From Parcubacteria group bacterium CG11_big_fil_rev_8_21_14_0_20_39_14 (GTDB lineage Bacteria; Patescibacteriota; Minisyncoccia; Minisyncoccales; GCA-002787255), in NCBI GenBank assembly GCA_002787255.1, contig PCWD01000004.1, forward strand, positions 976 through 15,957: a DNA stretch of 14,982 nucleotides, given 5' to 3'. A model generated the notes under the pieces. That model had not been told where the DNA came from. It was given only the letters and a program-made list of their open reading frames with translations, and made no database searches. This document shows positions 1 to 6,334 of this stretch, piece by piece. Made by a program: the position numbers and the translations under genes. Position 1 is the first letter of the stretch. Each line of letters opens with the position of its first letter.

Positions 1-1
1 A

Positions 2-136
2 CTATCTTTAGTTAATCAGCGTGAATCGGCGAAGGCGGCTCCATCTAAAGGCGGAATAAATACTGAACTTTGCAGCCGTCCCAGCGAGTCCCGCCAAGGC
101 GGGAGGAGCGATCAGCGTAAATCCGCGTTAAACAAT
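2..136. repeat. Repeat cluster inside a coding frame (ATCAGCGTAAATC-type and GCGGGA hairpin)
   Basis: Two direct copies of an 18-bp motif, 14-31 (AATCAGCGTGAATCGGCG) and 110-127 (GATCAGCGTAAATCCGCG), match at 15 of 18 positions. Between them is a hairpin TCCCGCC-aa-GGCGGGA at 89-104. The cluster has no stop in the frame of the surrounding gene and lies exactly where family homology is lost. It is read as non-coding repeat DNA accommodated in frame. Confidence 0.6.
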
Positions 137-487
137 AAGGAACTCGTAGATGCTTCAGCTATTTATATCTATGATTGTATTGAATTTAACGAACGTTTCC
201 GATATGGCGACGTTGCTTCGGAAGTTGCTTTTTTGGCTATGGATTTGGATTTTTATGGCGAGCCCGAACTTTCTAATTATTTTGCAGAATGTTATGTTAA
301 GGCAGCGCGGGACAAAGACCTTTTAAAATTGATTCAATTTTATAAGTGCTATCGGGCTTATGTTCGAGGAAAAGTGGAAAGTTTCAAACTTGATGATGCC
401 CGCATTTCTCAAAAAGACAAGAAAAAAGCCGGAGATTGCGCCCGGAAATATTTTACCCTGTCCAGCGCTTATATTTGCCGCCGCTAA
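2..487 (+). CDS. COG2187-type aminoglycoside-phosphotransferase-like protein, C-terminal part
   Basis: The reading frame is open from the left edge to TAA at 485-487, so the start lies outside the window. From about position 150 the protein reads like the C-terminal lobe of COG2187 kinase-like proteins: IYIYDCIEFNERFRYGD (the DCIEFN Asp is the expected metal-binding residue), then VAFLAMDLDFYGEPELS, then FYKCYRAYVRGKVESFKL. The HGDLH-type catalytic loop should lie just left of the window. It ends after this lobe, so no second (AAA) domain is attached. The substrate of this family is not established; antibiotic resistance should not be assumed. Codons from 2 to about 136 encode an Arg/Ser/Ala-rich segment that does not look like the family and coincides with DNA repeats, apparently an in-frame insertion just before the metal-binding strand. 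A TTG at 233 could be mistaken for a start, but homology extends upstream of it. Family call fairly sure; function unknown. Confidence 0.75.
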   Translation, partial: LSLVNQRESAKAAPSKGGINTELCSRPSESRQGGRSDQRKSALNNKELVDASAIYIYDCIEFNERFRYGDVASEVAFLAMDLDFYGEPELSNYFAECYVKAARDKDLLKLIQFYKCYRAYVRGKVESFKLDDARISQKDKKKAGDCARKYFTLSSAYICRR

Positions 488-501
488 ATAGTTCTTTTGA
501 T

Positions 502-542
502 AGTTCTTACTATGATTCTTACCATAGTAAGAACTTTTTTTT
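502..542 (+). terminator. Rho-independent terminator after the COG2187-type gene
   Basis: A perfect 13-bp stem AGTTCTTACTATG (502-514) with CATAGTAAGAACT (523-535), an 8-nt loop, and a run of eight T (535-542). It starts 15 bases after the stop codon. Confidence 0.88.
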
Positions 543-544
543 AT

Positions 545-743
545 GCCCGGTAATACAACCGAGCGCATAACGAATTTATGTGCTCGGCTCCGCTCCTATC
601 GTCGCTTCGCTTCTTTAAATACTACTGGAAGCGAAGCCCCATACCGTACGGGATGGGGCAAAGCCCTGTAGTGAACCCCGTTAGAAATGAGATTTCTAAC
701 GGGGCAAACCAAAAGGTTCTACTATTGGGTTGATATACCGGGC
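545..743. repeat. 199-bp element of nested inverted repeats
   Basis: Outer ends GCCCGGTAATACAACC (545-560) and GGTTGATATACCGGGC (728-743) are inverted repeats, 13 of 16 matching. Inside, in order: a stem GAGCGCATAA/TTATGTGCTC (561-570 with 575-584, one G-T); GCTTCGCTTC/GAAGCGAAGC (604-613 with 628-637); CCCCAT..ATGGGG enclosing CCGTACGG (637-658); and CCCCGTTAGAAAT-gag-ATTTCTAACGGGG (676-704). No convincing reading frame fills it. It could be a small non-autonomous mobile element or a structured RNA. This accounts for most of the non-coding stretch 488-766. Confidence 0.6.
676..704. repeat. CCCCGTTAGAAA-family palindrome, copy 1
   Basis: A perfect 13-bp stem CCCCGTTAGAAAT (676-688) and ATTTCTAACGGGG (692-704) with a 3-nt loop. 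The same half-site recurs at 7722, 7747, 7887 and, inside a protein gene, at 10734. Confidence 0.8.
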
Positions 744-753
744 GTGCTATAAT
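725..753 (+). promoter_or_regulatory. Candidate extended -10 promoter
   Basis: A TGCTATAAT extended -10 (box TATAAT at 748-753) with TTGGGT at 725-730, spacer 17. The -35 is weak. It overlaps the right end of the 545-743 element and would start transcription about 6 bases before the ATG at 767. Confidence 0.5.
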
Positions 754-766
754 AAAATTAGAGCTT

Positions 767-1033
767 ATGAGAAAAGAAGTTGGAATTTACGGAAATCAAT
801 TTAAAGGTTTTTATATTTTTTTAAAATTATCCCTTGCTCCCCTTATTTGCTTTTTATTTTTTGTTGTTAATTTTATCAGGGTTTACGGAATTGAGGAACA
901 AAATAAATTAGAGCTTAACTTTGTTTTAGGGGCAATAGCCCTCTATTCTTTAATTACTTTAGTTTTGCTCCCAAAACATTTTTGGGGGGAGGGAAAATTT
1001 ATTGCCGATACATTTTTTGCATCCACCCTTGCC
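767..1033 (+). pseudogene. N-terminal fragment of a small membrane protein, cut off by the lon junction
   Basis: I do not recognise this protein. ATG at 767 follows a TGCTATAAT promoter box. The first 80 or so residues are membrane-like, with hydrophobic segments at about residues 17-38 (from YIFLKLSLAPLICFLFF) and 52-69 (FVLGAIALYSLITLVLLP). The frame formally stays open to TAA at 1292-1294, but from about 985-1033 onward it is the antisense of conserved Lon sequence and should not be read as protein. The opposing lon gene loses homology at the same place, so this looks like a gene truncated at a rearrangement junction. It may not be expressed at all. Confidence 0.35.
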
Positions 1034-2937
1034 GCTTCTATAAAAGTTACTTCTCCGCCGGCTTCTGTCCAGGCAAGACCGGTGGCAATACCGGGCCCGG
1101 TGATTCTTCCCTCAAGGAGTGAGGGAAGTCTTATCGGACCCAAGTATTTGGAAACTTTCTTTGGGGTGATAATTTCCTTTTTGGAAATTCCCGTTTTTCC
1201 CGCTTCTTCAGCCTCTGTTATTTTTTTGGCTTTTTTCCGGCAGATGTTGGCAATTTCTCTTTCTAAGTTTCTTACTCCCGCTTCCCGGGTATAATACCGG
1301 ATAATATGAGCGATTCCTTTATCACTGAATCGAAGCTCATCTGTTGTCAGGCCGGCCGCTTTTAGTTGTCTTGGAATCTGATAAATTTTAGCAATCATCA
1401 GTTTTTCTTCCTTGGTATAGCCGGGGAATTCCACTATTTCCATTCGGTCTTTTAGGGCCGGATGAATGGGGTCAGCCAAGTTTCCGGTAGTAATAAAGAA
1501 TACTTTTGAAAGGTCAAAAGGAACATCAAGGAAGTGGTCTCGAAAGGTATTGTTTTGTTCCGGGTCAAGAACTTCCAGCAAAGCAGAAGCAGGGTCTCCT
1601 CGCAATCTGTCTTTGGAAATTTTATTTATTTCGTCTATCATAAAAACAGGATTGTTGAAGCCAACCTCTTTGATTTTCTGGATAATTTGGCCCGGCAGAG
1701 CGTCAACATAGGTTCGCCGGTGCCCTCTTATTTCCGATTGGTCTTCAACTCCGCCTAAAGACAGGCCGATAAATTTTCTTCCCATTGCTCTGGCAATAGA
1801 GCGGCCCACCGAGGTTTTTCCGGTGCCCGGCGGTCCGATAAAGCAGAGTATTGAACCTTTATTTCCCGGGTTTCTTTTTTTAGTTGCCAGAAATTCCAGG
1901 ATTTTTTCTTTAACCATTCTTAGCTCATAATGGTCCTCGTCTAAAATTGCCTGGGCCGCTTTTAAGTTTAAACTGTCTTTGGTGGATTTATTCCAGGGAA
2001 GTTCTTCCATAATTATCAGCCAGTCTTCAATTTTCTCTCTTCCGGGGTTTTGGGGCGACATTCTTAAAAACTTTTCCAACTCTTTTAGCGCCCTGGTTTT
2101 TGTTTCCGGCGGCATTTGAGCGTTTTCAATTTTTTCTTTATGCTCCTGGGTTTCGCCGGCTTCTTCTCCCAACTCTTTTTGAATCTGGGCCATTTTTTCT
2201 CTTAAAACATTTTTCTTTAATATATCTGAAAAACTTTCCCTTGTTTTAATTTCAAGAGTTTGTTCTGCTAAAATCTTTAGGACTTTTTCAATTCTTTCTT
2301 TAACATTCAGGCATTCCAGAATTTCTTGGGCTTCTGGAACGCTAACGGCTTTAAGGGGCCCAAAAAGCTCAAAACCTATCGCCATTATTTTATCGGCAAG
2401 CTTTCCGGGCTCCTCTATTTCTTTTATTTCTCGTTTTAGTTCTTCTGCCCCGGGATTATTGAGCATATTCGCTTTAAGCATTAAGTCAATGAGCGCTTCA
2501 AACCCGTCCTTTAAACTATTTGTCAAGAGGTTTAATTTTTCACCATCTTCTTTGATGTCTTCAAGTATTTCAACTTCAGCTCTCAGATAAGGTTTTTCCT
2601 GAACAATGTTTTTAATTCCTATCCGGCAAATTCCCATGACGTCCAATATAAAAGTTGCTTCATTGCCTTGTCGGAACCCGAAAAAATCAGGAATAACCTT
2701 TTCTATTCTAACCAGAGTGCCTATTTGGCGGATTTCTTTATCACCCGGTCCGAACATCATCACTCCCAAAAACCTATTTTCATCGAGAATTTTAAAGAAA
2801 TCCAATCCTGTTTCCGGTTGGGGAATTAGCTTAATTATTGTGGTTTGGTCCGGAAATATTGCCGTATCAGCTTTTGGCAAAATCACCAATTGTTTAAGAT
2901 ATTCTGTCAGTTCCGTTTCGTTTATTTTTTCGTCCAT
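943..2937 (-). CDS. lon: Lon-type AAA+ protein lacking the protease domain (truncated Lon)
   Basis: A 664-residue Lon homologue; full Lon is usually about 780-820. An N-terminal substrate-binding domain (about 12-200) and a helical linker lead into the AAA+ module: Walker A GPPGTGKT (368-375), Walker B VFMIDE (431-436), sensor-1 TTGN (483-486), arginine finger near R498, sensor-2 GVRNLER (554-560). Homology then runs through ITGPGIATGLAWTEAGGEV and FIEA (632-635) and stops. The remaining 29 residues are unrelated, so the whole Ser-Lys protease domain (PKDGPSAG serine and the lysine) is absent, and no other frame restores it. Start ATG 2937 is supported by GGGAGGAG just upstream, the clearest Shine-Dalgarno in the window, and by a near-consensus promoter. 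A normal Lon degrades damaged cytosolic proteins using ATP; this one could at most be an ATP-driven unfoldase, or it is a broken gene or an assembly junction. Confidence 0.9.
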   Translation of the reverse strand: MDEKINETELTEYLKQLVILPKADTAIFPDQTTIIKLIPQPETGLDFFKILDENRFLGVMMFGPGDKEIRQIGTLVRIEKVIPDFFGFRQGNEATFILDVMGICRIGIKNIVQEKPYLRAEVEILEDIKEDGEKLNLLTNSLKDGFEALIDLMLKANMLNNPGAEELKREIKEIEEPGKLADKIMAIGFELFGPLKAVSVPEAQEILECLNVKERIEKVLKILAEQTLEIKTRESFSDILKKNVLREKMAQIQKELGEEAGETQEHKEKIENAQMPPETKTRALKELEKFLRMSPQNPGREKIEDWLIIMEELPWNKSTKDSLNLKAAQAILDEDHYELRMVKEKILEFLATKKRNPGNKGSILCFIGPPGTGKTSVGRSIARAMGRKFIGLSLGGVEDQSEIRGHRRTYVDALPGQIIQKIKEVGFNNPVFMIDEINKISKDRLRGDPASALLEVLDPEQNNTFRDHFLDVPFDLSKVFFITTGNLADPIHPALKDRMEIVEFPGYTKEEKLMIAKIYQIPRQLKAAGLTTDELRFSDKGIAHIIRYYTREAGVRNLEREIANICRKKAKKITEAEEAGKTGISKKEIITPKKVSKYLGPIRLPSLLEGRITGPGIATGLAWTEAGGEVTFIEAARVDAKNVSAINFPSPQKCFGSKTKVIKE

Positions 2938-3048
2938 TTCTCCTCCCGTAAGCCCCCCTTATTTAATTGGGGTGTGTTTTGCGCGCATAGGCACCCGTTC
3001 ACTGCGTTCGCTCGCGCACAAATTATCAAAGGGCTTTTAATTTATACT

Positions 3049-3077
3049 ATTATATCACCATATTTTAAAAAAGTCAA
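3049..3077 (-). promoter_or_regulatory. Near-consensus sigma70-type promoter for lon
   Basis: On the minus strand TTGACT (3077-3072), a 17-base spacer and TATAAT (3054-3049). It gives a leader of roughly 105 bases before the lon ATG, which carries a GGGAGGAG ribosome-binding site (about 2944-2951). This is the strongest promoter in the window. No CIRCE-like heat-shock operator was seen. Confidence 0.8.
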
Positions 3078-3143
3078 CCCCCCCCATAAGTATTTCACGC
3101 GGTATTTCACTCTTTTTTGCAAATGTGGTATTATAAGGGTAGT

Positions 3144-3164
3144 TTCCTTCGCTTCGCGAAGGAA
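3144..3164. repeat. Short hairpin between lon and the coiled-coil gene
   Basis: TTCCTTCGC-ttc-GCGAAGGAA, a perfect 9-bp stem with a 3-nt loop. No T-run follows it, so it is not an obvious terminator. Confidence 0.5.
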
Positions 3165-3166
3165 TG

Positions 3167-3247
3167 CCAAATTCCTAATTTCTAATATCCAATAAAATTT
3201 CCAATATCAAATGACTAATGTCAAATCCGTTTTGGAAATTTGGATTT
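3167..3247. repeat. AT-rich low-complexity intergenic repeat (CCAAATT/AATGTCAAAT type)
   Basis: A run of short degenerate words such as CCAAATTCC, CCAATAAAATTTCC, AATGTCAAATCC and GGAAATTTGG, with CCAAATTCC and GGAAATTTGG near the ends roughly inverted. Similar wording fills the serS-ftsQ gap at 10530-10584. Together with the hairpins at 3144-3164 and 3261-3353 it accounts for the gene-free interval 2938-3379. Confidence 0.4.
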
Positions 3248-3260
3248 ACCTGCTTGACAT

Positions 3261-3353
3261 CGCCTTGACGATTTAATACTCAAAGCTTATTTATTTTTAT
3301 CTAAAAGTTAAAATCTCCTTCTTGATTTATAAATAAGCGGCGAAGTCAAGGCG
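3261..3353. repeat. 93-bp element with two nested perfect inverted repeats
   Basis: The outer pair is CGCCTTGAC (3261-3269) and GTCAAGGCG (3345-3353). The inner pair is GCTTATTTAT (3285-3294) and ATAAATAAGC (3329-3338). Both are perfect. It ends 26 bases before the ATG of the coiled-coil gene and has the same nested layout as the 545-743 and 7722-7897 elements. Confidence 0.5.
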
Positions 3354-3379
3354 GGCGGGGGAATTAGAAATTTTTAGTA

Positions 3380-4225
3380 ATGACTAACGGTTATAAATAT
3401 ACAAAATTACCCGCTGAATTCCAAAAAGAGTTGGAAAGGTTTTCCGGTGAGGTAAGAGAGATTCAACGTCAGATTGAGGAGAAAAAGAGAGAAAAGAAAA
3501 GATTAGAAGACAAAATAGGAGAGGAAAAAACCATTGTTTTTAGGGAGGATTCTCAAAAACAGCAGAGACTTTCAAGCCTGGAAAAGGAAATTCAGGAATT
3601 GGATAGGGAAATTAAGAATCTTCCGGGAAAATATTCGTCCAGCATCAAAGCCCTTGAGCAAAAAATCGTTGAGCTTTCAAGAGAAATTGAAGAAATTAAG
3701 AAAAAAAGTCTGGAGTTAAAAACCGAAAAAATAGAGAAGGTTCAGGCTGAAAAAAAGTCCCCGGAGGAGTTAATGCGCCAGAAAGCGGAGTTACAAACAA
3801 AAATCAAGGAGATTGAAAGCAAAATCAGAATGCTGGACATTGAAATTGGAAAAGCCTCTCGGGTTCATCAAAAAACCGCTGTCCATGAAAAGCAAAGAGA
3901 ATCCATTCAGTTAGAACAGCAAATTAAATTAAAAGAGCGTGGAAAAAAGAGCCTGGAAGGAGAAATAAATGAAATCCGCGGGACCATTAGCGTTGTTTCC
4001 GATAATTTATCGCGGCGAAAATTTGAAGCCATCCGGGAGAAAGAGAGACTGGAAAAAGAATTAAAAACCAGGGCTTCTTCGCTCAATCTTCAAAAATTGG
4101 AGAGTGTTGTAAAAGAATTGACTTCAGAGATTCAAAGATTGGAACGCCGAAAATCAGATGCTCAAAATGATTTGGCAATGTTGAGAACAAAGATGAAATC
4201 ATTGCCGCCAGTAAGTGTCAAATAA
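3380..4225 (+). CDS. Long coiled-coil protein of unknown function
   Basis: The 281-residue product is almost wholly Lys/Glu-rich heptad-like sequence from about residue 12 to 272, for example FSGEVREIQRQIEEKKREKK and LERRKSDAQNDLAMLRTKMK, with a short break around 122-132 (EKKSPEELMRQ). No signal peptide, membrane segment or catalytic motif is visible, so it is probably a cytosolic structural or scaffolding protein. Resemblance to SMC/Rad50 arms reflects only coiled-coil composition. ATG 3380 is the first usable start after an in-frame TAG at 3365-3367; there is no Shine-Dalgarno nearby. It lies upstream of alaS in the same direction with a 107-base gap to the duplicated alaS start, and could be co-transcribed. 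The frame is surely coding; the function is unknown. Confidence 0.8.
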   Translation: MTNGYKYTKLPAEFQKELERFSGEVREIQRQIEEKKREKKRLEDKIGEEKTIVFREDSQKQQRLSSLEKEIQELDREIKNLPGKYSSSIKALEQKIVELSREIEEIKKKSLELKTEKIEKVQAEKKSPEELMRQKAELQTKIKEIESKIRMLDIEIGKASRVHQKTAVHEKQRESIQLEQQIKLKERGKKSLEGEINEIRGTISVVSDNLSRRKFEAIREKERLEKELKTRASSLNLQKLESVVKELTSEIQRLERRKSDAQNDLAMLRTKMKSLPPVSVK

Positions 4226-4332
4226 ATTTAAGTTTAAGATTGATTCGGGCAAGATGCGTGAGAATTTTTTAGATTTTTTAAGGGGAGGGGATACGCGGTG
4301 GCGCCTTCTTTTCATTTTATAGAGTTTTGCTT

Positions 4333-4458
4333 ATGGATTCTTCAAGAATAAGAAAAAAATTCTTGGATTTTTTTGCAAAACGCGGTCATACCGTTGTTCC
4401 TTCAAGCTCGTCCCGCACCAGAGCAAAGCACGGCGCGGGACTTCGCTTTCACTTATGA
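4333..4458 (+). pseudogene. Duplicated alaS 5' end fused to a palindromic repeat, ATGA-overlapping the real alaS
   Basis: A 41-codon frame starts MDSSRIRKKFLDFFAKRGHT and VVPSSS, a good AlaRS N-terminus, then runs into repeat-derived codons (SRTRAKHGAG) and stops at TGA 4456-4458, overlapping the alaS ATG at 4455 as ATGA. Bases 4349-4410 are identical to 4471-4532 (62 bp) in alaS; the first 16 bases of the two copies differ at 7 positions. Either this is the original start, broken by insertion of the GTCCCGC repeat with alaS rebuilt downstream, or it is a partial duplication. It could be translated as a leader coupled to alaS. Because a 62-bp exact repeat can also come from misassembly, its reality needs read support. 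Confidence 0.55.
4410..4441. repeat. GTCCCGC/GCGGGAC palindromic repeat inside the alaS leader
   Basis: GTCCCGC (4410-4416) and GCGGGAC (4435-4441) form a 7-bp stem around an 18-base middle. The same termini bound the repeat at 11535-11586. It lies exactly between the two copies of the alaS 5' end. Confidence 0.6.
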
Positions 4459-6257
4459 ATTCGAAAGCATTAAGAAAAAAATTCTTGGATTTTTTTGCAA
4501 AACGCGGTCATACCGTTGTTCCTTCAAGCTCGCTTATTCCGACAGATTCAACAGTGCTTTTTACAACAGCCGGTATGCAGCAGTTTATTCCCTTTCTCTC
4601 CGGAAAAGTTAAGCCCCCCCACCCAAAAGCTTGTTCCTGCCAGAAATGTTTTAGGACAGACGATATTGATGAAGTTGGAGATAAATTTCACCATACCTTT
4701 TTTGAAATGCTGGGCAATTGGTCATTTGGCGACTATTTTAAAGAAGGGGCTATTGAATTTGCTTTGGAATTTTTAATAAAAGAGTGTCGGATTCCAAAAG
4801 AGAGATTATGTTTTACTATTTTTAAAGGAGAAGAGAGATTGCCTCGCGATGTTCAATCTCTGAAAATTTGGCAAAAACAGGGTATTCCCAAAGAAAAAAT
4901 CTGGGAATTTGGAACAAAGGAGAATTTATGGGGACCGGTTGGCAAAACAGGTCCTTGCGGACCCTGTTCGGAAATTCATTATGACCAGACCCTAACCCCC
5001 TGTAAAAGAGGCAAAAATTGCGGGCCGAACTGCGATTGTGAAAGATTTGTTGAAATTTGGAACCTGGTATTTATGGAATACAACAAAAATGGAAAGGGTG
5101 AATATGAAAGCTTGGCTCAAAAAAATATTGATACGGGAATTGGTTTTGAGAGATTGACAGCCGTACTTCAAGAAAAGGACTCTGATTATGAAACCGATTT
5201 ATTTTTGCCGCTTCTGGAAAAAATAGAGGAGTTTTCCGGAAAAAAATACAAAGATTTTGTTAAAGAATTCAGGATAATTTCTGACCATACCCGGGGCGCG
5301 GTTTTTTTAATAGCCGAGGGAATTTTCCCCAGTAATCTGGAACGGGGATATGTTTTGCGTCGGGTTTTAAGGAGAGCAATTCGGTATGGAAAAACATTAA
5401 ACTTACCGGAAAATTTTTTAATTCCCCTAACTCAAAAAGTAATTGAAATTTATAGAGACATTTATCCAGAGATTAAATCAAAAGAGACCGACATTTTAAC
5501 TGTTTTGCAAAAGGAAGAAGAGAAGTTTGAAAAAACCTTAGAGAGGGGGCTGGCGCAATTTGCTCGGTTGTTGAAATCAAAAATCATTCTGCCGGCTGAG
5601 GGGCATGGAGCAAAAACAATTGAAGGGAAAGAAGTTTTTGATTTGTATCAGAGTTTTGGTTTCCCCCTGGAGCTTACAAGGGAATTAGTTCGGGAAAAAG
5701 GTTTAGAAGTAGATGAAAAAGGTTTTTTTGAGGCTCAGAAAAAACATCAAGAAATATCAAAATCCGGGGCTGAAAAAAAATTTGGGGGACACGATATAGA
5801 AAAAATTAAAGACGAAGAATCAAAAATTAAAATGACGAAACTTCATACAGCCACCCACCTTTTGCATCAAGCCCTGAGAGAAGTATTGGGCGAGCATGCT
5901 AAACAAATGGGTTCGGATATAAATACCGAGAGGTTAAGATTTGATTTCTCTCATTCTCAAAAAATGAGCGAAGAGGAGTTAAGAAAAGTTGAAGCTCTGC
6001 TCAACCAAAAAATTAAAGAAGATTTAGAGGTGAAAAAAGAAGAGATGGATTATGAGGAGGCGCTAAAATCGGGCGCTCTGGCGTTTTTTAAAGAAAAATA
6101 TCCCGAGAAAGTAAGTGTTTATTCAATCAATAACTGGAGCAAGGAAATTTGCGCCGGGCCGCATGTCAAAAGGACAGGGGAGCTCGGACATTTTAAAATT
6201 ATAAAAGAAGAATCCTGCCAGGCCGGAGTAAGGAGAATCAAAGCAATTCTGGAATAA
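4455..6257 (+). CDS. alaS: Alanine--tRNA ligase, short form without the C-Ala domain
   Basis: A class II synthetase that charges tRNA-Ala with alanine in the cytosol. Visible are the motif 2 region (CFRTDD at 65-70, then FHHTFFEMLGNWSFGDYFK, 78-96), a Cys-rich insert (CKRGKNCGPNCDC, 183-195), motif 3 GIGFERL (228-234), and the helical tRNA-recognition part. The editing domain has its full metal set: HTATH (H464, H468) and CAGPH (C566, H570), so mischarged Ser/Gly-tRNA could still be cleared. The protein ends at AGVRRIKAILE, where normal 850-880-residue enzymes continue into the oligomerisation/C-Ala domain. I take this as a natural short form of a reduced genome, not a frameshift, because the stop comes at a clean domain edge. 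ATG 4455 gives the usual family N-terminus; no Shine-Dalgarno is present. Confidence 0.95.
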   Translation: MNSKALRKKFLDFFAKRGHTVVPSSSLIPTDSTVLFTTAGMQQFIPFLSGKVKPPHPKACSCQKCFRTDDIDEVGDKFHHTFFEMLGNWSFGDYFKEGAIEFALEFLIKECRIPKERLCFTIFKGEERLPRDVQSLKIWQKQGIPKEKIWEFGTKENLWGPVGKTGPCGPCSEIHYDQTLTPCKRGKNCGPNCDCERFVEIWNLVFMEYNKNGKGEYESLAQKNIDTGIGFERLTAVLQEKDSDYETDLFLPLLEKIEEFSGKKYKDFVKEFRIISDHTRGAVFLIAEGIFPSNLERGYVLRRVLRRAIRYGKTLNLPENFLIPLTQKVIEIYRDIYPEIKSKETDILTVLQKEEEKFEKTLERGLAQFARLLKSKIILPAEGHGAKTIEGKEVFDLYQSFGFPLELTRELVREKGLEVDEKGFFEAQKKHQEISKSGAEKKFGGHDIEKIKDEESKIKMTKLHTATHLLHQALREVLGEHAKQMGSDINTERLRFDFSHSQKMSEEELRKVEALLNQKIKEDLEVKKEEMDYEEALKSGALAFFKEKYPEKVSVYSINNWSKEICAGPHVKRTGELGHFKIIKEESCQAGVRRIKAILE

Positions 6258-6298
6258 AAATAGAGTAAGAATAAGATGGAAATGGGCTAAACTATTTA

Positions 6299-6327
6299 TT
6301 GATTGATAATTTGTTGGTTGCTATAAT
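6299..6327 (+). promoter_or_regulatory. Promoter for the FtsA-like gene, suggesting a leaderless transcript
   Basis: TTGATT (6299-6304), a 17-base spacer, and TGCTATAAT (extended -10; box 6322-6327). The expected start of transcription, about 7 bases after the -10, falls on or next to the ATG at 6335. An apparent TTG start at 6299 is the -35 box, and an ATG at 6326 overlaps the -10, so both are poor translation starts. Confidence 0.7.
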
Positions 6328-6334
6328 GAAATTG

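Noticed and set aside
545..743. A known structured RNA (tmRNA, RNase P, SRP or 6S RNA)
   Set aside because: None of the conserved core words I would expect was found, and the stems look like stacked palindromes.
943..1035. A simple frameshift as the cause of the short Lon
   Set aside because: The expected protease-domain sequence after FIEA is not seen in any frame downstream; the DNA there belongs to something else.
2606..3195. Two plus-strand frames over the 5' end of lon
   Set aside because: They overlap conserved Lon N-domain codons and the lon promoter, with no homology-like content.
4226..4332. A T-box-like riboswitch before alaS (AGGGGATACGCGGTGGCGCC loosely recalls the T-box antiterminator word)
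   Set aside because: Only about 107 bases separate the coiled-coil stop from the first alaS ATG, no Stem I, specifier loop or terminator was found, and the word matches poorly.
6299..6334. TTG 6299 or ATG 6326 as the start of the FtsA-like protein
   Set aside because: They overlap the -35 and -10 boxes of a good promoter; ATG 6335 fits the predicted transcript start.
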